A stretch of 64,000 nucleotides of DNA. Origin: Bin55 sp965205545 (GTDB taxonomy: Bacteria > Pseudomonadota > Gammaproteobacteria > Pseudomonadales > Azotimanducaceae). Where the stretch lies: positions 2,108,001 through 2,172,000 of the forward strand of contig OZ242170.1 in the NCBI GenBank assembly GCA_965205545.1, read 5' to 3'. The position numbers were made by a program, and so were the translations under genes. Below, one piece after another: positions 28,214 through 36,806 of the stretch (position 1 is its first letter; every line of letters begins with the position of its first letter). Below the pieces are notes generated by a model, which did not search any database, had not been told where the DNA came from, and saw only the letters and a program-made list of their open reading frames with translations.

Positions 28214-31200
28214 CTAGTTCATTGAGTAGCGGAAAGAGATTCCCATCACTCGAGGTTCCGTGAGGAAGTAGTTGCGGAAGAATCCTGACGTATCGGATGT
28301 CAGGTACTTGCCGGTGACATTGTCCTTGTCCTCAACGTTTCGAATCCATCCACGAACCGAAATCTTGCCATCTCCACTAGTGAAGACTGCACTCAGATTG
28401 TGCTGCGTCCACGCATCGATTTCGTCGCCGGGGGTGTTGAATTCGCGAGCGTAGGATTCGCTTTGCCAATAGTAATCCCACCGCAGAATGACATTTCCGT
28501 CTAGGAAATTAACGGGGATTGCGTAATCGAATCCCAGTTTCAGCGTGTGTTCGGGGGAATTCGGCAGCGCATTTCCGTCAAGGTTGGTAAGAAGCCCATC
28601 TGAAGTCTCCACGCCCAATGCGTTCAAGAAATTTCGCGAGAAATACACTGGAACGGATACTCCAAATTCGTTGTCCGGATAGGAAACCGATATTGGCGTG
28701 AGGCCGTTTCGAAGATCCGCGGTGGCTCCAGGAGTGGCGAGTGCTGCATCGACTACGGCCTGTGTGATATGAGCCTTCCGAGCAACATAGTTGATTCCTG
28801 TCAACGCACCGGGATCGACGTTGTTGAGTAGAACCCAATCCGTACTTCCCGCTGTTCGGTCGATGGGGTCGAGCGAACTCGTTCCGTCAACAGCTGTGCT
28901 CAGATAGCCGTACGCGTAGTTCATCGACAAGTTCGGAATCGTGGGTACTCTGTAGGTGCCCTCAACATCAAGCCCCCATACGTTCGCGTCAATATTCTCC
29001 TGTATGGCGCTGTTGTTCTTGATTCGTGTGACTTGCAGATCGTTGTAGCGGTAGAGGTAGAACGACCCATTTAGCTTCAGTTGACGATCCAGCAGGTAGC
29101 TCTTGGTTCCCACTTCGAAAGCGACAATGTCCTCGCGGTCGAAGGTGAATCCACTGGTTCCTTGGAATTGCACTGGAATTGCCGCATTTAGCCCACCGGG
29201 CTTGTATCCGGTGCTAAAGATGCCGTAGACCAATACGTCATCGTTTACTTGGTAGTCGATAGCCGCACGACCAGTTAAGGCAGTCCACGATCCATCCGAG
29301 GGGCTGCCAGTAAGAGCTCTCGATTCGCCAAATTGAGGAACCAGGGGCACTTGATTGCTGATGGCAATTCTTGCCAAGCTGTAAGCAGGCGTCAGGAGGG
29401 CCGCATCGATTTCTTCCTGCGAAACGCCATAGTAACGAGCCAGCTCCACTTCGGGGGCGCCAGATGCGAAGGGCCCTAGCAGCAAGTTCAGCGTTCGAGA
29501 CCAGTGAACGCCGGAGGCAGCATTCATGTTGAGCAGGTGATTCGGATCAAGCAATCCGAACTGGTACGCAGCCTGCAGTGCGAACTGAAGCGGAATGAAC
29601 TCTGGCGGTACGCCCAATTGCGCGGCAACAAACCCGACAATCCCCGGATAAACCGAAGCTTGAAGAAGAGGCACGTGATTGATGGAATTGAACAATACAC
29701 TTGTATCGTTGGTTTCCTTCTGATCTTCGTTGTAGCGCAATCCGAGAGTGAGCTCCATGTCATCACTGATCGTGTAGTAGATTTCTCCAAAGATCGAATT
29801 TCCGTCGTCAAACCTTCCCGGGTTGCCGTCGGGAGCCGCAGTGTTCAGGAAGAATCCAGGATAGAGAGGTGGAAGCCCAAGGGCGGGCGCGCCATATACT
29901 GAGACGAGATCCAATGTATTGGATAGCACGTAGTAGTCAGTAGCTCGTTCTCTTCCATAGGAGCTTATGCCTCCAAGAAAATTAAACTCTCCGTCAAAAT
30001 GCGTGCGCACCTTGGCTTCTAAAGCCCAATATTCGCCGTAGCCATCAGACTGATCTAAGGTGAATATTCTCGTGCCGTCGACTTCGTCAAGTATGCAACG
30101 GCCGAAGAGGCCTGCAGTACCACCGTTGATTCGGCACTCGCCGTCCGGTGCCCAATCCTCCCCAGCTCCGCCGCTAGGACGCGATGTGGGCCAAATTCCC
30201 GCTGGATTCAGTGCCGTTGGCCCGAGCGTGGCCCCCACATCGACAATGTAGTCTTGATTGCTCTTGTATTCGGAAGTGCTGATTGCTCCTAGCAAGGAGA
30301 AGTTGAAATCTTCCCAATCGTGGTAGGCGGCAATCGCAAAAGTCTCGCCGGTTTCTTCAAAGACCGGTTCGAAGTCCGTGTGCACGGCACGAAATCCCAC
30401 GCCTTCTGGCCGGGGGAATCGATAGTCCACGATGCCTTCGGAAGGATCTCCACTTACGCCAAAGGGAATTGCACCCACAGCCCCGCCAAAGATGCCTCCC
30501 GTCGTAGCGCCAAGATGTGGGGTTTCAAATCCGAAACCGTTCGGAGTGCACCCTGTCGTGGGAATGTCGTTGCGCTCACACACTTGGTTTGTAATTCTTG
30601 CGCGGTCGCTGTCTTCCTCAAAGCGCGAATAGGTCAGTCGAATCGTTGAGTCCTCAAAGAACTTCCACTGCAGCGTCAGACGAACGGAGTACTGATCCCT
30701 ACCGTCGATATCGTCGTCAACGTTCCATAGGCCCAAACCGTCTGCAAGATTCTCGGTGTAGCCGTCGCGTTCCAATGTCATTACGGCAACTCTTGCGGCA
30801 AACGCTTCTGATAGCGGCACATTGAACATTCCTGTGAAGCGACTATGCGCATCGGAACCGAATTCGTAGGCAGCAAATCCGTCGACAATGTCGAAGTTGG
30901 GCTTTTTCGTTACGAAATTCACTGCGCCGCCCGTGGCGTTCTTGCCAAACAAAGTTCCTTGGGGGCCACGCAGAATCTCGACGCGCTCCAGGTCAAAGAA
31001 TTCCATGGTGTTCAAGTTGCGCGGCAGCGGCACTTCATTGAAGTGTGCCGATACCCCAGGTTCGGACGCCGACCCCACAACCAAGCTTCCGATTCCTCGC
31101 ACACTGAAACTGAATCCCCCAAAGTTTGTAGCTGTATACGACACACCTGGAGTGTTCATTTGAATGTCGGAAGGCGTAATGATTTGCTGTTCTTCCAGCA

Positions 31201-31393
31201 TTGAGTCGGTGAATGCACTCACCGACAGAGGAACGTCCTGGAGGTTCTCCACGACCCTCTGTGCAGTAACCACAATTTCCTCAACGTCCTCATCGTCACC
31301 TGCCTGATCCGTTTGTGCCAAAACTCCAGTTGGGAGCGACAGCAAACCGAATGTAAGTGCGAAGAGCGCACATTGCCTAGAGACTTTGATCAT
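28214..31393 (-). CDS. TonB-dependent outer-membrane receptor
   Basis: A 1,059-residue receptor with signal peptide (ending GVLAQ), TonB box VEEIVVTAQR (about 37-46), a standard plug (QDVPLSVSAF, VSYTATNFGG, RVEILRGPQGTLFGKNATGG) and a long barrel ending in a Phe-containing strand (ISFRYSMN). The frame opens at a GTG at 31405, but the ATG at 31393 has an AGGTGG site at proper distance. Many insertions in the barrel make it longer than typical siderophore receptors. It lies 149 bases downstream of the ABM gene on the same strand, with an inverted repeat in the gap. It converges on the amine-oxidase block, so it might supply the substrate of one or the other. Confidence 0.92.
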   Translation of the reverse strand: MIKVSRQCALFALTFGLLSLPTGVLAQTDQAGDDEDVEEIVVTAQRVVENLQDVPLSVSAFTDSMLEEQQIITPSDIQMNTPGVSYTATNFGGFSFSVRGIGSLVVGSASEPGVSAHFNEVPLPRNLNTMEFFDLERVEILRGPQGTLFGKNATGGAVNFVTKKPNFDIVDGFAAYEFGSDAHSRFTGMFNVPLSEAFAARVAVMTLERDGYTENLADGLGLWNVDDDIDGRDQYSVRLTLQWKFFEDSTIRLTYSRFEEDSDRARITNQVCERNDIPTTGCTPNGFGFETPHLGATTGGIFGGAVGAIPFGVSGDPSEGIVDYRFPRPEGVGFRAVHTDFEPVFEETGETFAIAAYHDWEDFNFSLLGAISTSEYKSNQDYIVDVGATLGPTALNPAGIWPTSRPSGGAGEDWAPDGECRINGGTAGLFGRCILDEVDGTRIFTLDQSDGYGEYWALEAKVRTHFDGEFNFLGGISSYGRERATDYYVLSNTLDLVSVYGAPALGLPPLYPGFFLNTAAPDGNPGRFDDGNSIFGEIYYTISDDMELTLGLRYNEDQKETNDTSVLFNSINHVPLLQASVYPGIVGFVAAQLGVPPEFIPLQFALQAAYQFGLLDPNHLLNMNAASGVHWSRTLNLLLGPFASGAPEVELARYYGVSQEEIDAALLTPAYSLARIAISNQVPLVPQFGESRALTGSPSDGSWTALTGRAAIDYQVNDDVLVYGIFSTGYKPGGLNAAIPVQFQGTSGFTFDREDIVAFEVGTKSYLLDRQLKLNGSFYLYRYNDLQVTRIKNNSAIQENIDANVWGLDVEGTYRVPTIPNLSMNYAYGYLSTAVDGTSSLDPIDRTAGSTDWVLLNNVDPGALTGINYVARKAHITQAVVDAALATPGATADLRNGLTPISVSYPDNEFGVSVPVYFSRNFLNALGVETSDGLLTNLDGNALPNSPEHTLKLGFDYAIPVNFLDGNVILRWDYYWQSESYAREFNTPGDEIDAWTQHNLSAVFTSGDGKISVRGWIRNVEDKDNVTGKYLTSDTSGFFRNYFLTEPRVMGISFRYSMN

Positions 31394-31474
31394 AGATTTA
31401 GCCACCTATTCCAAAAGTTGATGTTCCGCGTGAAGCGCACGACGTCATACTACCCGCAAAACTGCTTGTCAAAT

Positions 31475-31501
31475 GGTATCAAACAGCATGTTGTTTGTAC
31501 C
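31475..31501. promoter_or_regulatory. Imperfect inverted repeat upstream of the TonB receptor
   Basis: GGTATCAAACA (31475-31485) and TGTTTGTACC (31492-31501) form an inverted repeat differing by one inserted base, about 80 bases before the receptor start. Position and form suit a repressor or activator site, but no regulator gene is nearby. Confidence 0.3.
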
Positions 31502-31554
31502 AGTCAAAAAAACAGAGTGTTGGTAGCTGCCAAGCGCTCTGTTTTCTGGTTTGG

Positions 31555-31842
31555 TTATCCAACGAGATCGGACGGATGAGGAGTCCGGTTCACCAATGGT
31601 AGAACCCTAGGAGCATAGATGTTCTTGAAGGCATGTGCTTCGCGATGTGCATCCAGTTGCTGTTGGGTTTCCCAGCGTTCGATGAGAAAGAATTGCTGGG
31701 GGTCTGATTGGGACTGGTACACCTCAAATCGGGCGCAGCCAGGCTCCTCGCGAGAAAGATCAGCAACCTCTTTGAGTAGCTGGCAGACGGTATCCGTATC
31801 CCCAGGGTCCAGCACGTTGATGACCACGTTGTTGTAAATCAT
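31555..31842 (-). CDS. Antibiotic biosynthesis monooxygenase (ABM) domain protein
   Basis: A 95-residue single-domain protein of the ABM/dimeric alpha-beta barrel superfamily. MIYNNVVINV, REEPGCARFEVYQS, FFLIERWETQQQLDAH and HAFKNI are the standard strand and helix elements. Such proteins act as cofactor-less monooxygenases, isomerases or haem-degrading enzymes, or simply as accessory proteins. The exact role is not readable. It starts 32 bases downstream of the acyl-CoA dehydrogenase on the same strand and is probably co-transcribed with it. Confidence 0.85.
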   Translation of the reverse strand: MIYNNVVINVLDPGDTDTVCQLLKEVADLSREEPGCARFEVYQSQSDPQQFFLIERWETQQQLDAHREAHAFKNIYAPRVLPLVNRTPHPSDLVG

Positions 31843-31874
31843 GAAAATGCTCTCGTTGGTTTATGCCGGGCCTT

Positions 31875-33095
31875 CTATAGCGGAAGGTCGCCAGTGGCGT
31901 GATTTACGGAGCCGGTCTCGTTGTACGAGCGCATGACCATGTCGGCGATTCTCATCAAGTGCACTTCATCGGAACCATCGGCGATGCGCGACCACCTTGC
32001 GCTAATCAGCATCTGTGCTAGAGGAGAGTCGTTCGAATATCCCAATGCTCCGTGAACTTGCAATGCGCGGTCCGTGACCTTCCAGAGAGTATTGGCTACA
32101 TGATGCTTAGCCATGGACACTTCGGCTCGAAAGTCCATGCCGTTCTCGATCTTGTAGGCGCAGTGCAGCACCATGAGCTTCGACGCATATAGGTCTATTG
32201 CACTTTCGGACATCATCCATTGGATGCCCTGTTTTTCAGAGAGAAGTGAGCCATGAGCAAAGCGCTTCTGTGCACGGTCGATTAGCAGCTCCAACGCCTG
32301 TTCAATCTGACCGATCCAGCGCATGCAGTGAGCGAGGCGTGCGGGACCCAGCCGCACCTGGCCTAACTTATGACCACCGCCGCGTTCGCCAAGCATGTTC
32401 TCCCTAGGCACTCGCACATCGTTGTAGCGGATTTCGGCGTGCCCGCCTCCGCCGCCCATAGTCCTAATGTCGCGCACCATTTCAAATCCAGGAGAGTCCG
32501 TGGGAACGATGAACGCGCTGTTGCGCGCCTGAGCGATTTCAGCGTCTGGATCAGTCTTCGCAATGACGATTGCGAACTTTGCCCCATGAGCACCCGAGGT
32601 GAACCACTTATGACCATTGATAACCCATTCGTCGCCGTCTTCTGTTGCGGAAGTCTTGATTTGCGTGGGATCCGATCCTGCAGTATCGGGTTCCGTCATT
32701 GAGAAGCAGGAGCGCATGGTGCCTTCGATCAATGGCTTCAGCCACTTGTCCTTCTGCTCGTCGGTACCGAAATGCAGCAATGTGTGCATGTTCCCTTCGT
32801 CGGGCGCCTGACAGTTGATGATGTATGGACCCATGGGAAACTTGACAGCTTCCGCGGACATTGCAGCGACGGCAGTGATTCCAAGTCCCATGCCGCCCCA
32901 TTCTTCAGGCATGTGGGGACACCACAGCCCCTGCTCCTTGGCAACATCGCGCAGCCCCTTGATCGCGGTCCAATAGTCCTCGCCTCCGTCGCGCCGGGTG
33001 TTTTCTACGCGAGGGCGAACGGTGTCCTCGAAGAATTTTCGCGCCAACAGCCGGGCGTCTTCGACATCAGGTGGATAAGTGAAATCAATCGCCAT
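31875..33095 (-). CDS. Acyl-CoA dehydrogenase
   Basis: A 406-residue FAD enzyme that introduces an alpha-beta double bond into an acyl-CoA. Diagnostic stretches are CFSMTEPDTAGSDPTQ and WVINGHKWFTSGA in the middle domain, and the C-terminal VHGALGYSNDSPLAQM and ARWSRIADGSDEVHLMRI. AGGAG upstream of the ATG at 33095 supports the start. It diverges from the acyl-CoA carboxylase across 147 bases and is followed by the ABM gene. The long C-terminal domain and DGSDEVH motif fit the subfamily often called ACAD10/11-like or caiA-like, with chain length unresolved. Confidence 0.92.
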   Translation of the reverse strand: MAIDFTYPPDVEDARLLARKFFEDTVRPRVENTRRDGGEDYWTAIKGLRDVAKEQGLWCPHMPEEWGGMGLGITAVAAMSAEAVKFPMGPYIINCQAPDEGNMHTLLHFGTDEQKDKWLKPLIEGTMRSCFSMTEPDTAGSDPTQIKTSATEDGDEWVINGHKWFTSGAHGAKFAIVIAKTDPDAEIAQARNSAFIVPTDSPGFEMVRDIRTMGGGGGHAEIRYNDVRVPRENMLGERGGGHKLGQVRLGPARLAHCMRWIGQIEQALELLIDRAQKRFAHGSLLSEKQGIQWMMSESAIDLYASKLMVLHCAYKIENGMDFRAEVSMAKHHVANTLWKVTDRALQVHGALGYSNDSPLAQMLISARWSRIADGSDEVHLMRIADMVMRSYNETGSVNHATGDLPL

Positions 33096-33242
33096 GGTGC
33101 GAACTACTCCTTTGATGAACCATTAAGCATACCCTCTAGCATCGCTCCGTTCCTTCCGGACACCGTGGCCTAGTCGCACATCGAGACAGGTCTCTACATT
33201 CGTTAGTATTGCGCCAAGCACTTTCAATCATTCTGCAACACG

Positions 33243-36200
33243 ATGCCAAAGACCGCACCAATTCGAAAACTGCTCATTGCAAATCGAGGAGAGATCGCCG
33301 TGCGAATCCACCGCACCGCTTCGGAAATGGGAATCCATACCGTCGGAATCTCTCCACCAGACGATCTGAGTTCGCTTCACGCTTTGACAGCGGATGAATT
33401 ATTCGAACTTTCCGGCAGCGGACCCGCGGCGTATTTAGATATCGATCAGATCGTAAAAGTGGCCACCGAGGGGAATTGCGATGCGGTGCATCCAGGCTAT
33501 GGGTTTCTCGCGGAAAGTTCCGAGTTCGCCGAAGCATGCTTGAAATCCGATTTGATCTTGGTAGGTCCAGGAGTCGGATCTCTTCAACGATTCGGCGATA
33601 AGATCAAGGCGCGAGAGTTGGCTGAACACAGCAGTGTTCCGGTTCTTCCGGCTTCCAAATCGCTGAAGAACGTTGCCGCTGCGTGTGATTTCTTCGATTC
33701 GTTGGAACCTGGAGCTTCCATGGTGCTGAAAGCCGCCTTCGGAGGTGGCGGCAGGGGCATGCGAGTTGTTGAAGGTCGCGACGAGATTGAGTCGGCTTTC
33801 CAGCGCGGGTCAGCGGAGGCGAAGGCCGCATTTGGATCGGGAGAGCTCTACGCCGAGAAGTTCTTGAGCGATGCGTTGCACATTGAAGTGCAAGTCGTCT
33901 GCGATCAGCATGGCAATGTCTCGCACCTTGGAGAACGGGACTGCAGCCTGCAGCGGCGCCATCAGAAGATCATCGAAATCGCGCCGTCGCCTCAAATTTC
34001 CGACATGCTGCGGCAGAAAATCATTGCTGCGGCAATCTCGCTGGCCGATGCAGCTGGCTACGACCATATCGGCACGTTCGAATTCCTCGTCGATGGTTCG
34101 CAATTGGGAGACGACGCCCCGTTTTATTTCATCGAAGCCAATGCCAGACTGCAGGTGGAACACACGGTCACTGAAGAAGTAACCAACGTAGACCTTGTGC
34201 AAACCCAGATCGAACTTGCAAGCGGTGCGTCGCTAGAGGAGTTGGGACTTCACTTGGAGGGCAAGCCAGTTCCACGAGGCTGTTCGATGCAGATGAGAAT
34301 CAACTTGGAACAACTTCAAGAAGATGGTTTCGTGATTCCAAAGACGGGAACCATTACCGAATACGAACCACCGACCGGTCTTGGTGTACGAGTGGATTCC
34401 TTTGGCTATGTTGGCTACCAGTCCAGCACCCTCTACGACTCCCTAATCGCAAAACTCATCGTCCACGTCGGTCAAAACGAATTCCTGCCCCTGGTTCGTC
34501 GTGCGCAGCGAGCCCTGTCGGAGTTCAACATCACAGGCGTAGACACCAATCTCTTGATGTTGGCGAACCTCATAGACCACCCAGAAGTGCAGTCGTGCAA
34601 CATGCGCACACGATTCATCGAGAGCAACATTGCCGAACTTCTCAAAGCGCCGAGGATCGCCGCCAAGGCCGGATCGAGGCGAAGTCAACTGATGCTTGCT
34701 GGAGCCAAGGTGGACGCAAACGATCCTCTTGCCGTATTGACCGAGGGACGTCAAAAGAGAGAACTCGAAAGGTCGCAGACTCAGCAAGACGTAATGTACG
34801 CACGGGGAATGGTTCCGGTTCGAGCTGCAATGCAGTCCACAATCCTGACGGTGTCCGTGGAAGTGGGCGACGAGGTCCGACAGGACCAAGAAGTCATGCT
34901 GCTGAATGCGATGAAGATGGAGCATGTAGTGAAAGCTCCAACGAGCGGCACAGTTCGGGAGATCAACGTTTCGTCCAGCGACACGGTTCCAGAGAACTCA
35001 GTACTGGTGGTGATAGAGGAAGGTCAGGTTGAAGAGAAGGGTCAGGCTGAAGAGGATCGTCTGGACCTGGATTCCCCACGGCCGGACTTGGCAGAGGTAA
35101 TTGGTCGACGCGCGCTCACCACTGACGAATCCCGCGAGCGTCAAACGGAAAAGCGCCACGGTCAGGGAGGGAGAACAGCTAGGGAGAACATCTACGACCT
35201 CGCCGACGAGGGAACCTTTGTTCAGTACGGTTCATTAGCCGTTGGCCAAGGACTGCATGGAAGCATCGACGAGCTTCTTGACTATGCCCCTTCGGACGGG
35301 CTCGTCATGGGATTGGGACATGTCAACGGCGACAAATTCAAAGAATCGCGATCGCGCTGCGTGCTTATGTCCTACGACTACTCGGTGCTTGCTGGGTCTC
35401 AGGGCGGCATGAACCACAAGATGATGGATCGCATGTTCCAAACTGCTGAAAAACTGCAGTCGCCGTTAGTTCTCTTTACGGAAGGCGGAGGTGGAAGAGC
35501 CGGTGGCGGTAGCCGCGCCGCGCGCCCGGGGCGTGGTGGCTCCCGAGCGATAACAGGGGGCGGTGGACTCAACACACCGTCGTGGACGTTGCTTAGCCGT
35601 CTCCACGGCAGGTCGCCGATAGTGGGGGTGAACGCCGGGTTTTGCTTTGCCGGAAACGCCGTTTTGCTGGGCTGCTGCGACGTAATCATTGCGACCGAAA
35701 ACTCAAGCATCGGTATCGGCGGGCCGGCCATGATCGAAGGTGGGGGATTGGGAGTCTACAGCCCCGAGGAAGTCGGCCCGATGTCCGTACAGATTCCCAG
35801 TGGAGTTGTCGACATTGCAGTAAGCGATGAGCAGGAGGCCGTTGCGGCTACCAAGAAGTACCTGTCCTACTTTCAGGGAACATTGGACGAGTGGGAGACG
35901 AACGATCAGCGACTTCTTCGCCATGTGATTCCGGAGAATCGTCTTCGCGTCTACGACATTCGCGAGCTCATTCGAATCCTCGCGGACAAGGACTCCGTCT
36001 TGGAGCTGAGGCCTCACTTTGGCACGGCGATGGTCACTTCCCTCATTCGTATCGAAGGAAGACCAATGGGGGTAATCGCCAACAATCCCGCTGTGATCTC
36101 CGGTGCCATCGACAGTCCGGCGGCAGACAAGGCAGCGCGTTTCATGAAGCTATGTGATGCATTTCAGATTCCCCTGCTTCTGCTATGTGACTGCCCTGGA

Positions 36201-36665
36201 ATCATGGTTGGACCCGAAGTGGAAAAAACAGGTCTTGTGCGTCATTCAGCTCGCATGTTCGTCATTGGAGCAAACATACGCGTTCCGTCCTACATGGTCA
36301 TTTTGCGCAAGTCCTACGGACTAGGCGGTCAAGCCATGGGCGGAGGCAATCACAGGCTGCCAGCCTTTGTAGTAGCTTGGCCAACTAGCGAGTTTGGAGG
36401 AATGGGTCTGGAAGGGCAGGTGAAGCTGGGACAGCGTGCGCGGTTGGAAGCCATCGAGGATCTTAAGGAACGGCAGGCCGCCTACGAGCGAATGGTGCAA
36501 GCCGCCTATGATCGCGGCAAGGGGCTCAATGCGGGTCACGTGTTTGAAATTGACGATGTGATCGATCCCGCAGACACCAGGAAGTGGATTGTTGCGGGTA
36601 TGAAAGCGGGTGCGCCGCTAGTCCAGGAGCCACAAATACGATCTCCTTTGGTCGATGTTTGGTAG
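33243..36665 (+). CDS. Single-chain acyl-CoA carboxylase (biotin carboxylase + BCCP + carboxyltransferase)
   Basis: A 1,140-residue fusion carrying every domain needed to carboxylate an acyl-CoA with bicarbonate and ATP. Biotin carboxylase comes first (IANRGEIAVR, HPGYGFLAE, AAFGGGGRGMR, EANARLQVEHTVTE; about 7-455). A biotinyl domain follows with AMKM (biotin Lys558; about 525-595). Last is the carboxyltransferase with alpha- and beta-type halves (SYDYSVLAGSQGG, FTEGGGGR, GPAMIEGGGLG, CDCPGIMVGPEVEKTGLVRH; about 620-1125). This matches the roughly 120-kDa single-chain long-chain-type carboxylases known from a few bacteria. An unusual Gly/Arg/Ser-rich insertion (about 748-774) sits beside the FTEGGGGR motif. 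It is transcribed alone, divergent from the acyl-CoA dehydrogenase. Confidence 0.93.
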   Translation: MPKTAPIRKLLIANRGEIAVRIHRTASEMGIHTVGISPPDDLSSLHALTADELFELSGSGPAAYLDIDQIVKVATEGNCDAVHPGYGFLAESSEFAEACLKSDLILVGPGVGSLQRFGDKIKARELAEHSSVPVLPASKSLKNVAAACDFFDSLEPGASMVLKAAFGGGGRGMRVVEGRDEIESAFQRGSAEAKAAFGSGELYAEKFLSDALHIEVQVVCDQHGNVSHLGERDCSLQRRHQKIIEIAPSPQISDMLRQKIIAAAISLADAAGYDHIGTFEFLVDGSQLGDDAPFYFIEANARLQVEHTVTEEVTNVDLVQTQIELASGASLEELGLHLEGKPVPRGCSMQMRINLEQLQEDGFVIPKTGTITEYEPPTGLGVRVDSFGYVGYQSSTLYDSLIAKLIVHVGQNEFLPLVRRAQRALSEFNITGVDTNLLMLANLIDHPEVQSCNMRTRFIESNIAELLKAPRIAAKAGSRRSQLMLAGAKVDANDPLAVLTEGRQKRELERSQTQQDVMYARGMVPVRAAMQSTILTVSVEVGDEVRQDQEVMLLNAMKMEHVVKAPTSGTVREINVSSSDTVPENSVLVVIEEGQVEEKGQAEEDRLDLDSPRPDLAEVIGRRALTTDESRERQTEKRHGQGGRTARENIYDLADEGTFVQYGSLAVGQGLHGSIDELLDYAPSDGLVMGLGHVNGDKFKESRSRCVLMSYDYSVLAGSQGGMNHKMMDRMFQTAEKLQSPLVLFTEGGGGRAGGGSRAARPGRGGSRAITGGGGLNTPSWTLLSRLHGRSPIVGVNAGFCFAGNAVLLGCCDVIIATENSSIGIGGPAMIEGGGLGVYSPEEVGPMSVQIPSGVVDIAVSDEQEAVAATKKYLSYFQGTLDEWETNDQRLLRHVIPENRLRVYDIRELIRILADKDSVLELRPHFGTAMVTSLIRIEGRPMGVIANNPAVISGAIDSPAADKAARFMKLCDAFQIPLLLLCDCPGIMVGPEVEKTGLVRHSARMFVIGANIRVPSYMVILRKSYGLGGQAMGGGNHRLPAFVVAWPTSEFGGMGLEGQVKLGQRARLEAIEDLKERQAAYERMVQAAYDRGKGLNAGHVFEIDDVIDPADTRKWIVAGMKAGAPLVQEPQIRSPLVDVW

Positions 36666-36806
36666 TACGGCAAAGTTCCACTCGTATAGCGAGCAAGACG
36701 TAATAGGATGCAGCGCTTTGAGCATTGCCTTACAAACCAAAGAGTGTTCGACCAACCCAAGGCCCCAACTACAATCGGCTTCTAACTTGAATAAGTGGAT
36801 GCCGTG

